The notes under the pieces: model-generated
What the model was told of the DNA's origin: nothing
Database searches by the model: none
What the model saw: only the letters and a program-made list of their open reading frames with translations
In this document: positions 7,347-14,684 of the stretch, piece by piece
Position numbering within the stretch: position 1 is the stretch's first letter
Layout: the number at the start of each line of letters is the position of its first letter
Made by a program: the position numbers and the translations under genes
NCBI GenBank assembly: GCA_040768665.1
Contig: JAXGMN010000106.1
Location: forward strand, 1 to 19,447
Direction of reading: 5' to 3'
DNA from: JABWBD01 sp040768665
Lineage (GTDB): Bacteria > Planctomycetota > Planctomycetia > Pirellulales > Thermoguttaceae
DNA: 19,447 bases

Positions 7347-8402
7347 ATGAATGGGATGACTGCTGGGCGGGCATGGATGAAGCGCGTTTTGGGCTTCACG
7401 CTGGTGGAGTTGTTGGTGGTGATCGCGATCATCGGAATCCTGATCGCCCTGTTGCTGCCGGCCGTGCAAGCCGCTCGCGAAGCCGCGAGGCGCTCGCAGT
7501 GCGCCAACAACCTGAAACAACTCGGGTTGGGGCTGCACAACTATCACGATGTCTATAACGCTTTTCCCTACTCAACCCTGGCGAAAGGGTCATGTACGAC
7601 GAACACGGGCGTGCCGGCTGCGGGCGGCGTCAAGAATCATCGCGGATGGGTCGGTGTGTTGCCGTTCATCGAGCAGTCGCCGCTGAACGAGCGGTTCGAT
7701 TTCAATCAAGCTTCGGGCGGCTATGATCGAGCCGGCGTCGGGGTTACCGGTTCCCCGGCCAATGGAAATGATGCCGTTGTCTCGACAATCATCCAGACCT
7801 TTATTTGCCCCAGCGACCCGGGCCGGCGGAACATTGCAGCGGGGGATGGCGCCGCGTATGCCATTGGCGGCAGGGCCGGGTACGAGGGAGCGAAGACGAA
7901 CTACGACTTCCAGGCGCACCTCCAAACAAGCGATTGCGCTCTCTGGAAAAACATCGGCCTAACCGGTCGGTATATGTTCGGCATTGAGTCGTCCTGCCGG
8001 ATCAGCGACATTCTCGATGGGACAAGCAATGTGGTGATGCTCTGCGAGACGACCCTGGACGCCAAAGATGGACGCACGTCACCCTGGGGCTACACGAACT
8101 GGACCGCCGCGGGAGTCGATGTCAGTTGGCGAGCCGGGACCGGCGGTTGCGTGCCCATTTTGGGGCTCAATGCGGATGCGGGCATCAATTTTTGGCCGTG
8201 CTGCTCGTGGTCAGCCACACCCTGCGCCAGTCTTGCCCGTGGCAGCGTTGCGCACTGGAACCGCCCGGGCAGCTTGCATCCGGGCGGGTGTCAGGTCGCG
8301 TTGGGAGATGGCTCCGTTCGTTTCATCAGCGAGACCGTCAGCTACGTGACGCGTTTGCGGCTGGCACGCATGGCCGATGGCGAGGTCGTGGGAGAGTTCT
8401 GA
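7347..8402 (+). CDS. DUF1559 pilin-like protein, copy 2
   Basis: With the start at the second of two adjacent ATGs the product is 351 aa, the same length as copy 1. The AAGGAG at 7335-7340 sits 6 bases before this ATG and only 3 before the first, which favours 7347. The frame is open upstream to 6987 but that part carries no recognisable sequence. A 16-residue leader ends in Gly before FTLVELLVVIAIIGILIALL, followed by AREAARRSQCANNLKQLGLG. The C-terminal motif is intact here (HPGGCQVALGDGSVRF, H-X9-DG). The two copies align along their whole length, including APWGYTNW/SPWGYTNW, WPCCSW and the ending RMADGEVVG.F, so they arose by tandem duplication and diverged by substitution. The product is probably exported and assembled or anchored like a pseudopilin; its partner is unknown. 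Confidence 0.93.
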   Translation: MNGMTAGRAWMKRVLGFTLVELLVVIAIIGILIALLLPAVQAAREAARRSQCANNLKQLGLGLHNYHDVYNAFPYSTLAKGSCTTNTGVPAAGGVKNHRGWVGVLPFIEQSPLNERFDFNQASGGYDRAGVGVTGSPANGNDAVVSTIIQTFICPSDPGRRNIAAGDGAAYAIGGRAGYEGAKTNYDFQAHLQTSDCALWKNIGLTGRYMFGIESSCRISDILDGTSNVVMLCETTLDAKDGRTSPWGYTNWTAAGVDVSWRAGTGGCVPILGLNADAGINFWPCCSWSATPCASLARGSVAHWNRPGSLHPGGCQVALGDGSVRFISETVSYVTRLRLARMADGEVVGEF

Positions 8403-8406
8403 GCGC

Positions 8407-8430
8407 GTTTGCCTCGCAGACGAGGCAAAC
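8407..8430. terminator. Perfect hairpin after DUF1559 copy 2
   Basis: GTTTGCCTCG (8407-8416), loop CAGA, CGAGGCAAAC (8421-8430) form a perfect 10-bp stem starting 4 bases after the stop codon. The gene at 8482-10302 converges on it, so it could serve both strands. GTTTG and CAAAC at the ends give partial T/A tracts in both directions. Confidence 0.6.
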
Positions 8431-8481
8431 ACAGGAATTGGTCGTGACCCGGGGATCGGTCGTGATTGCGGCGCGTGCCGG

Positions 8482-10302
8482 TCAAGGGCGGTACTGTTGT
8501 TCCTCCAAAGCTGCTGCCTCGGTGGCCCGTCGCAGACCTTCTCTGGCACGAGGATAGTCGGGCTGCAGTCGCAGGGCGATCCGGTAATGAACGGCGGCTT
8601 GGCGCCACTTACGCTGTGTAGCCAGGAGCTGCGCGAGGTTGTTGTGCGCTTCGGCGTTCGACGGCTGGAGGGAGACTGCTCGCTCGAACTGCTTGAAGGC
8701 GCCCTCAAGATCGCCTTTTTGAGCAAGAACGATCCCCAGGCCATTGGCAGCTTCGGCGTACGTGTTGTCGACGCGGAGCGCTCGTCGGAAATGCTCGGCC
8801 GCGCTGGGTAGGTCCCCGCGCTGCGCGAGAATCATGCCGACGTTGTAGTTCGCCTCGGCGCAGTGCGGATCAAGTTTCAGCGCCCGTTCATAAAGCGACA
8901 TCGCAGCGGCAGCGTCTCCGCTGCGCAGTGCGACGGTGCCCAGGTTGTTGTACGTCAAGGCGTTCGCGGGGTTAAGCTCCAACGACTCCCGGAGGTGAAA
9001 GGCGGCATCGGCGAGCCGCCCCTGCTCCAGCAAGACCCATCCCAGCGTCCGCTGCGCCTGGTCCGAACTCGGACTCGTTCGGACCCACTGGCGATGAAAA
9101 GTGAGATTGTCGCGATAGTAGCGGCCTCGATAATGACTGGTGACTGCCACTGCGACCAGGAGGAGCAATGCGACGACGCCGAAAGCACGGCGCTGCCGTG
9201 GCCGCGTCGCGGCCCCGTCCCAGACCGTCACCCCGGCCGCCACCGAGGCGACGAGCGCCATCAGGAGGTAACGCTCCGCAAAAGGTGCCTCCTGCTTCAG
9301 AAAATTCGCGGTCGGCAGCAGGGCTATGCACATCCAACCCATCCAGAAAAGAACTCGGGTGCGGACGTCCGGCCAGCGGTGGTACGCCGCCAGGCCCGTT
9401 GCCGCGAGCACGCCGATGGCCGCGAGCAGTCGATATTCGGAAATCCAGACGTCGACCTGCGGTTCGTATGCAAGTTCACGAAACGGCGCTACGATCGTTT
9501 GCATCGCGTAGAGCGACGACAGCAAAGGTCCCGCCGGACGGCTCAATAGGGCCCATTGATGCTCCCCGCCACCGCCGAACATGAGAGAGCGAAGGAGGAG
9601 ATACGCCCCCACGATTGCCGCCAGGGGCGCGTAACGGAGCACCCACGCCCGAGCCGGCCGGCTGCGATTCCAACCCGAGATGCCGGAGAGATCGGCCAGG
9701 AGAAAGATCAAGGGGACGACCACCGCCTGCTCCTTGCTCAGCAGCGCCAGGGCGAACATCACGATGGCCACGACATACCAGCGTTTGCCCGGCGTCAGGT
9801 AGAAAGCCACGGCGGCAATGCTGAAGAGCGTGGGAAGAAGCGTTTCGCGCCCGGAACATATGGGATAGACGGTGGACGAGGCGATCGGGTGAACCGCTAC
9901 GAGGGCCGCGCCCAACAGTGCGGCCGCGCGCCGCAAGCCGAAGACCGGAAGCTGAAACAACTCGTAGATGGAGAAACCAACGGCGGCCATCAGAAGGACA
10001 TTGAAGAGGTGAAACGGCGCCGGTCGATCCCCGTGAACCTCCTTTTGGACGACCATCGTCAGACGCGAGACAGGACGATAGTACGGAAGCGTCTGCCAGT
10101 GTCGCTCGGCGAATAGGGCGAAAAAACCGCCGACGGACTGTAGCGGAGGCTGCCGGAGGACGAGTTTGTAATCGTCGTAGATAAAATCGTAACGCACGGA
10201 ATGCCCATATACCGCCAGCACCAGCACCAGCAAGGCCACCGCTGCCAAGCCGTGGTGGAGCCGGGACGGATGCTTACCGTGCGAGTCAGAGGATACCGGC
10301 AT
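8482..10302 (-). CDS. TMTC-like GT-C membrane protein with C-terminal TPRs
   Basis: This 606-aa protein has a first membrane segment at residues about 17-35 (AAVALLVLVLAVYG), followed by the loop HSVRYDFIYDDYKLVL. Its Asp pair (43-44) sits where GT-C glycosyltransferases of the PMT/ArnT/TMTC type carry catalytic acids. Then comes PYYRPVSRLTMVVQ and FHLFNVLLMA, which are characteristic of TMTC-like proteins, and several more hydrophobic segments to about residue 395. From about 410 to 595 there are five or so TPR units, for example LNPANALTYNNLGTVALRSG and AEANYNVGMILAQRGDLPSA. Eukaryotic TMTCs transfer mannose from a lipid donor to Ser/Thr; applying that here is inference, and many bacterial members are untested. 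It lies 80 bp downstream of the PD40/TPR gene on the same strand, suggesting a shared transcript. No strong ribosome binding site is visible. Confidence 0.85.
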   Translation of the reverse strand: MPVSSDSHGKHPSRLHHGLAAVALLVLVLAVYGHSVRYDFIYDDYKLVLRQPPLQSVGGFFALFAERHWQTLPYYRPVSRLTMVVQKEVHGDRPAPFHLFNVLLMAAVGFSIYELFQLPVFGLRRAAALLGAALVAVHPIASSTVYPICSGRETLLPTLFSIAAVAFYLTPGKRWYVVAIVMFALALLSKEQAVVVPLIFLLADLSGISGWNRSRPARAWVLRYAPLAAIVGAYLLLRSLMFGGGGEHQWALLSRPAGPLLSSLYAMQTIVAPFRELAYEPQVDVWISEYRLLAAIGVLAATGLAAYHRWPDVRTRVLFWMGWMCIALLPTANFLKQEAPFAERYLLMALVASVAAGVTVWDGAATRPRQRRAFGVVALLLLVAVAVTSHYRGRYYRDNLTFHRQWVRTSPSSDQAQRTLGWVLLEQGRLADAAFHLRESLELNPANALTYNNLGTVALRSGDAAAAMSLYERALKLDPHCAEANYNVGMILAQRGDLPSAAEHFRRALRVDNTYAEAANGLGIVLAQKGDLEGAFKQFERAVSLQPSNAEAHNNLAQLLATQRKWRQAAVHYRIALRLQPDYPRAREGLRRATEAAALEEQQYRP

Positions 10303-10382
10303 GAGGACGCCTTGAACTTGAACTGCCGAAACGGTGCGAGTTGCGGTTTCTTCTCGAGTGTTTCTTGCGGAAGGGATGAAGC

Positions 10383-12383
10383 TTACCGCGAGCCAATCGC
10401 TTTGTCATAGAGCTCCAGGGTCTTCCGCGACCGGTGGATCAAATCCTGGTTTCCGGTGGCATAGGCGGCATCCAGGGTTGCTCGCGCGGTGGTGAGAGCG
10501 TCGCCGAATCGACCGGCCGCAAGGTAGGCTCCGGCGAGGATTTCCAGGGCTGCAGGATCTTTGCGGCCGGTCGCGTCACAGGCTCTCTTAGCAAGGTCGA
10601 CAGCCTCGGCGGCGTCGAATAGTTCGGGTTGACTGTCGATGATGCGGATCGACGCGAGACCCAGCAGGGCCGAAACGTAATCGGGATCACACCGGACCGC
10701 AGCTTGGTAGTAATCTGCCGCTTCTTTGAGCAGATTGCGGCGGTGCATGGCATGGCCGCAGATATAGTTCGCGAACGGGTCGTCCGGGTCGAGACGAAGG
10801 GCTTCCTGGAGAGACTCTATCGCCTGGTCGGCTTTGCCGCTGTCCAGGAGAATGAGCCCCAGCGTGCTGTGGGAGGCGTAGTGGTTCGCGTCGGCCGCGA
10901 GGGCACGGCGGCAGTGCTCGGCGGCATCCTGAAACTTCCCCTCCCTGTGGAACTCGACCGCAAAGCTGTGGTTTGCTTCGACGTGGTCCGGATCGCGTTC
11001 GAGGATCTTGCGCAGATGAAGCTTCGCTTCCGCTCGGTTCCCCTCTCGCGACAGGATGTTTGCCAGTCCGAGCCTGGCCTTGACGTTGTCCGGATTTGCC
11101 TCCAGCGCTTTTCGCAGCAGCGGTGCGGCCTTGTCCAAGTCGCCGTCCTTGATGTATTCCCCGGCGGCCCGGTAGTAGTTGTAATCATCGACGAACGCTT
11201 CGGAGATCCTTCGGATCGCGTCGCGTTCCGCGTTGACGAACTCGGGGATGTTGGCCGCCCGATCCGGGCTCGTAAACCGCGAAAGCACAACCGGCACGCT
11301 GCTGCGTCCTCGCTCGTCGATGTGCGCCAGAAAGAGCTGCGTGTACGGCGAGTACGCCTTGGAGGAAAACACCAGCCATTTGCCGTTGGGCGACCAACTG
11401 TGCCAGGAGTTCATCCGGGCCGTGTTGCACTCGAGCCGGCGAGCCTGGCCGCCCTGGGACGGAATGATGTAAAGCTCGCTGTCGGGCTGGAGGAGCATGA
11501 AGCTCTTCGCGCGGCAGAACACGATCCACTTGCCGTCCGGAGAAAACTTCGGGAAGTAGTTGCTCATGCCGTTGTGAGATGCTCCTTCCAACGGCTCCGG
11601 CTTGCCTCCCTTGCCACCGTTGAACGGAATGCGGTAGAGATCGAATTGGAACGTTCTTCCATCTTCCAGGAACTCCCGGCATTCCTCCGCAGTCAGCAGC
11701 GCACTGGCCTCGTTACGGAGGTTCTTCAAGTGATACGCCTCACTCCTGGCAAAGACCAGGTACTTGCCGTCCGGGCTCCACGCCGGATTGCTCTGAACGA
11801 ATGCCGGGTCGTCGGCCCCGGGCAGCGCGCGGAATTGCTTTGACTGACGGTCGTAGACAACCAGGATCCCCTTGATCGGGAAAAAAAGTTGGCTGTAGGC
11901 CAAATCGTCTTTCGCCACGAATACGGAACGGTCTTTCACCATGCTCGCCACATACCGGCCATCGGGCGAAACCCGCGACAGCAGGCCGAACGTCAGCTCC
12001 TCGTCGTCTCTCTTGTAGTCGCTCCAGGTGATGATCTTCTCGTCGTCGAGAACGATCTGTTTCGCCACGGGCGCGATGGCGTACGATCCCCGGTCGTTAG
12101 CGTAGTCCACATCCATTCCGAGAATCTTGCCATCGGACGAGAACGAATGGCAGTTTCCGCAGACCGGAAGATTCTCGAGAACGATCGGCGGTTGTTCAGC
12201 ACTGGAGATCTCGCCAAATCGCCATCGGATGCGCGAGGGATCCTTGACGGCGTCACGGAAGGGCAAATTCACCTCGCGATAGAAGATCGGGGCCCCCACC
12301 TCGTCGCTCGATGTGCTGATGGAGACACTCGCGCGGGACGAGATGCTTTCCGAGGCGTTCCGGCCGGTTCCGAAGACCGTCAC
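10383..12383 (-). CDS. PD40/TPR protein with CxxCH motif, 5' end damaged
   Basis: The open frame gives 666 aa from a GTG at 12381-12383, which lacks a ribosome binding site and is probably not the original start. A haem-type motif CGNCH lies at residues 75-79 (LENLPVCGNCHSFSSDG). WD40-like PD40 propeller strands follow: SRVSPDGRYVAS (about 136), PAWSPDGKYLVFAR, FSPDGKWIVFCRAKS and HSWSPNGKWLVFSSKA, reaching about residue 345. TPR units run from about 415 to 640, for example KARLGLANILSREGNRAEAK and ASHSTLGLILLDSGKADQAI. I recognise this as a planctomycete family of extracytoplasmic TolB-like propeller plus TPR proteins with a conserved CGNCHSFS. The reading frame continues upstream of the GTG as coding sequence and then meets a frameshift near 12534 and a foreign junction near 12640. 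The gene therefore lacks its export signal and is either non-functional or a truncated product. It precedes the TMTC-like gene by 80 bp. Confidence 0.82.
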   Translation of the reverse strand: MTVFGTGRNASESISSRASVSISTSSDEVGAPIFYREVNLPFRDAVKDPSRIRWRFGEISSAEQPPIVLENLPVCGNCHSFSSDGKILGMDVDYANDRGSYAIAPVAKQIVLDDEKIITWSDYKRDDEELTFGLLSRVSPDGRYVASMVKDRSVFVAKDDLAYSQLFFPIKGILVVYDRQSKQFRALPGADDPAFVQSNPAWSPDGKYLVFARSEAYHLKNLRNEASALLTAEECREFLEDGRTFQFDLYRIPFNGGKGGKPEPLEGASHNGMSNYFPKFSPDGKWIVFCRAKSFMLLQPDSELYIIPSQGGQARRLECNTARMNSWHSWSPNGKWLVFSSKAYSPYTQLFLAHIDERGRSSVPVVLSRFTSPDRAANIPEFVNAERDAIRRISEAFVDDYNYYRAAGEYIKDGDLDKAAPLLRKALEANPDNVKARLGLANILSREGNRAEAKLHLRKILERDPDHVEANHSFAVEFHREGKFQDAAEHCRRALAADANHYASHSTLGLILLDSGKADQAIESLQEALRLDPDDPFANYICGHAMHRRNLLKEAADYYQAAVRCDPDYVSALLGLASIRIIDSQPELFDAAEAVDLAKRACDATGRKDPAALEILAGAYLAAGRFGDALTTARATLDAAYATGNQDLIHRSRKTLELYDKAIGSR

Positions 12384-12639
12384 AGTCGCCCGGCTTTCGC
12401 GCGAGCGGCCCTTGATCGACTCCCACGTCTGCTGCGAGGGGGTCCAATCCTGCGACGGAGCGCGGAATTGAAGTGGCTGACCATCCTGGAATCGGATCTC
12501 GACCTGCCAGCTATCGCAACCGGGGGTCTCATCCTTCCCAGCGGAATGTCGGTGCGGCGATTTCGGGCGGGAACAGCGCGTCCAACGGACTGATGAAGTG
12601 TCTGCCCAAGCCCCGGGGCTTTGCCTGCTGCGGCGTTGC
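12384..12639 (-). pseudogene. Out-of-frame 5' remnant of the PD40/TPR gene
   Basis: Upstream of the GTG at 12383 the same frame reads DETPGCDSWQVEIRFQDGQP, then LQFRAPSQDWTPSQQTWESI and KGRSRESRA without a stop. Before that, coding continues in another frame as RHFISPLDALFPPEIAAPTF and RWE, ending at a TGA (12529-12531). Removing one base in GGAAGGATGAG (about 12531-12538) would fuse the two into RWEDETPG, which fits the family. Upstream of about 12640 the sequence becomes Rpn nuclease. The original start codon and signal peptide are missing. Confidence 0.7.
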
Positions 12640-12822
12640 CGTCAGCGGCCAGGCCCACGTACAGGTATTGGAAGCGGTTGATCTCCAAGCCCCAGAGTTC
12701 CTCCACGTAGTGGTCCACACCGACGCCATCGAGCCCCACCTTCAAATAGAGCACGATCGGCAGCACCGGCAACTGGTACTTGTCGCGGAGGAAATGGTAG
12801 TGAAGCGTTGATCGTGGTCCAT
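12640..12822 (-). pseudogene. Internally deleted Rpn nuclease remnant
   Basis: The minus strand starts MDHDQRF from an ATG at 12820-12822. It then jumps directly to YYHFLRDKYQLPVLPIVLYL, KVGLDGVGVDHYVEELWGLE and INRFQYLYVGL, before running into unrelated sequence near 12640. About 350 bp that encode the catalytic region in the copy at 3440-4380 are deleted, with a join near 12800. The retained part is less frameshifted than in the other copy and shows what the intact sequence there should be. Confidence 0.78.
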
Positions 12823-13140
12823 GCCTCTGAGAATGACGACCGTGCGGAGCAATGTCAAGCGAATCACGTGCTTGCCCGCGGGAGGTTCACGCTTTCCGCT
12901 ACACGCAGCGCAACCTTGGCCAAAGTAGCGAGGAACGTAACCATCCCGCGGACAAGCCGCGGGCATTCGTGACACCCAAAAGCAAATGCCAAGAGCCGGA
13001 AAATCCGTTTGCCGCCGGCAATAGGTGGCAACCGTAACCGCGAGATCCAGTTTACCTGCGCGAGGTGGTTGACAGCAAGTTCTGCGGCACAGACCCGTTC
13101 GGGGTCGTCAATCTCGTGCAGTGGAAAACGAGGGGTTGGC
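12800..13140. repeat. Second copy of the duplicated segment
   Basis: This matches 4360-4830 in order and orientation, but without the roughly 150-bp block found there. It contains the perfect hairpin CCCGCGG-ACAAG-CCGCGGG (12945-12963). At 13141-13318 the similarity ends; that stretch has no supportable gene. One minus-strand frame across about 13050-13245 looks coding-like (YYDFSSKSTVPLVAG, LAFSSVDSTLLYFEGSACQP, ending NLLSTTSRR and a stop), but I do not recognise it. Confidence 0.68.
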
Positions 13141-13318
13141 AGGCGCTTCCTTCGAAGTACAGGAGCGTCGAATCGACCGAGCTGAAAGCGAGCGTCCCCG
13201 CCACCAGGGGCACGGTCGATTTCGAACTGAAGTCGTAGTAGCGGCCAGGTATTTTGCGAGAGGACTTGCGAGCGAAATGGCGGCGGAGGTTGGGCAGGCG
13301 GCGTCGCGGTGATGGAGC

Positions 13319-13657
13319 TCAAAGTTCCCATTCATCGCTCAGTTCTTCCCGGCTTGCAGCATCTCTCGCGGCACGCCGCACGTGCAATACACGGACCTGG
13401 TCTCCTTGAATGGCAAACAACGCTCTCCAGACATTCCGACCTCGGCCGAAGAGAAACTGGCGAATTTCCCGGTCCACCAGCTTCGTTTCCGGGGCGATGC
13501 TGCACCGCTCGGGATTCGTGGAGAGTGTCTGGAGAGCTTGACAGAATCGGTTAACCCATCTGGCGGCCGTTTTCGGGGCGTGTTGCGCAGCCCACGCGTA
13601 GCCGTCACGGATGTTCCCCTTGGCCGTCTCCGCGATGGCAACCGAGTAGGTCTTCAT
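13319..13657 (-). CDS. parE: ParE/RelE-superfamily toxin
   Basis: This 112-aa protein overlaps the upstream antitoxin gene by 4 bases (ATGA), the usual TA arrangement. It starts MKTYSVAIAETAKGNIRDGY, has a helical AWAAQHAPKTAARWVNRFCQ and LQTLSTNPERC typical of the ParE N-terminal hairpin, then the beta strands REIRQFLFGRGRNVWRALFA and IQGDQVRVLHVRRAARD. The ending RVLHVRRAARDA matches the conserved C-terminal strand of ParE-type toxins, which inhibit DNA gyrase in the studied members. RelE-like RNases share the fold, so the target is inferred. The frame is intact. The start of this gene is the sequence preserved as a scar at 3378-3427. Confidence 0.88.
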   Translation of the reverse strand: MKTYSVAIAETAKGNIRDGYAWAAQHAPKTAARWVNRFCQALQTLSTNPERCSIAPETKLVDREIRQFLFGRGRNVWRALFAIQGDQVRVLHVRRAARDAASREELSDEWEL

Positions 13658-13887
13658 TCCGTGGCGCCGAGTTCTTGGCGGAGGTCCGCAAAGGCCTCGT
13701 CCAACGGCTGAAACCGGCCGGTTTCAAAATTTTGGAGACCCGCTCGAATTCCCTCGACGGCCTCGGTGCGGTCACGTTGGAGAAGGCGGAGACTCTCCAC
13801 CAGCAGGTCCCGCGTGGAGCGGTAATGGCCACTGGCGAGTTCGTTGTTTACGAACTGCTGAAGGTCTTCAGGAATTGTATCGGGCAT
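13654..13887 (-). CDS. parD: ParD/CopG-type antitoxin
   Basis: This 77-aa protein begins MPDTIPEDLQQFVNNELASG and then HYRSTRDLLVESLRLLQRD. The latter matches the ribbon-helix-helix DNA-binding region of ParD antitoxins (GxYxSxxDxxxEALRLL). The C-terminal part, from FETGRFQPLDEAFADLRQEL on, is the acidic flexible tail that wraps the toxin in this family. The ribosome binding site AAGGAGG (13897-13903) lies 9 bases before the ATG. It is co-transcribed with the toxin by a 4-base overlap, and autorepression by the ParD-ParE complex is expected from the family. Confidence 0.88.
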   Translation of the reverse strand: MPDTIPEDLQQFVNNELASGHYRSTRDLLVESLRLLQRDRTEAVEGIRAGLQNFETGRFQPLDEAFADLRQELGATE

Positions 13888-13909
13888 GAATCAGATCCTC
13901 CTTATTGGA

Positions 13910-13939
13910 ATTGTATCAGGCTCTGCTCGCCGCAATCAA
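13910..13939 (-). promoter_or_regulatory. Candidate promoter of the parDE pair
   Basis: On the minus strand TTGATT (13934-13939) and TACAAT (13910-13915) are 18 bases apart, and the antitoxin start is about 23 bases downstream of the -10. GATACAATTCC occurs at the -10 and GATACAATTCC again at the beginning of the antitoxin coding sequence (about 13872-13882). That direct repeat could be an operator for self-repression. Confidence 0.5.
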
Positions 13940-14684
13940 TCCCCAACTCACCGCCGCTCCGCTCGGGAATTCCAACTGCGATCCCGTTGAGGCGGCTCCC
14001 CCCGCCGCCGACTCCCCAGGCGCCAGCCGTGCGGGATTGCGGAGTTCATCGGCCACCGCCGAAGGAATGACGACCACTGCGAAAAGCTTCTGACACGAGT
14101 GCCGGACGGGCACATCTCCGCCAGGTTCTTTTTTCGCCGATGGACGAAGTCGGCTCGAATCGCAATTCGCGAGAGCCGAGGGGGTGGCTCCGATGCCGCC
14201 GGATGTGTACCGTTCATAGGAGGGTGGCACTGCCCCGTTGTCCGATTCCCGCCCCCTCCTTAAACTCAAAAAAGCTTTGCCTTGGCCGAAAAAAACCTCT
14301 TGACCAGGTGCGCCGCATCGATCATACTGGCACATGTACAAATGATCATATTTGTCCTCGGGGCAGGTTCAACGGCATCCACGTCCTCCTGCTTCGCAGA
14401 TCTTTGACAATTTGGTTCTCAGCCTCTCGGAGCAACGGCTATGCTTGCGGCAGTTCCCTCGCGCCCGGGGTCCGTGGGAGAAACTTCCTTCCGGGGCGTT
14501 CGCAGAGCCTCGCATCGGTCGCAAATCGTCCGACCCCACCACCCAGAAGCGAGTGGCCACCCAATGCCTTCTTTTTTGAGAAATCGCAGGTTTGGTGGCC
14601 ACACCCTCCGCCAACGCAAAGCTGGTAGTGACTTGCTCTTACGGGACGGCCAAACGACTCGGAAGTGTTTCGCTGTCTAGCAAC
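13940..14684. other. Gene-poor stretch with dyad symmetries
   Basis: I find no supportable gene in these 745 bases. ACAAAT-GATCAT-ATTTGT (14338-14355) is a dyad that follows a promoter-like TTGACC (14300-14305), 17-base gap and CATACT (14323-14328) on the plus strand, with no plus-strand gene after it. GTGGCCACC (14553-14561) and GGTGGCCAC (14594-14602) form an inverted repeat just past the stop of the propeller gene and may end its transcript. A minus-strand fragment near 14040-14090 reads LFAVVVIPSAVADELRNPA, reminiscent of PIN-domain proteins, but without a full domain. Confidence 0.45.

Noticed and set aside
10629..11843. 404-codon plus-strand frame
   Set aside because: Antisense to the PD40/TPR gene, which has clear SPDGK and TPR repeats.
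13916..14341. 141-codon minus-strand frame
   Set aside because: Low-complexity composition and no family match apart from a weak PIN-like string; overlaps the TA promoter.
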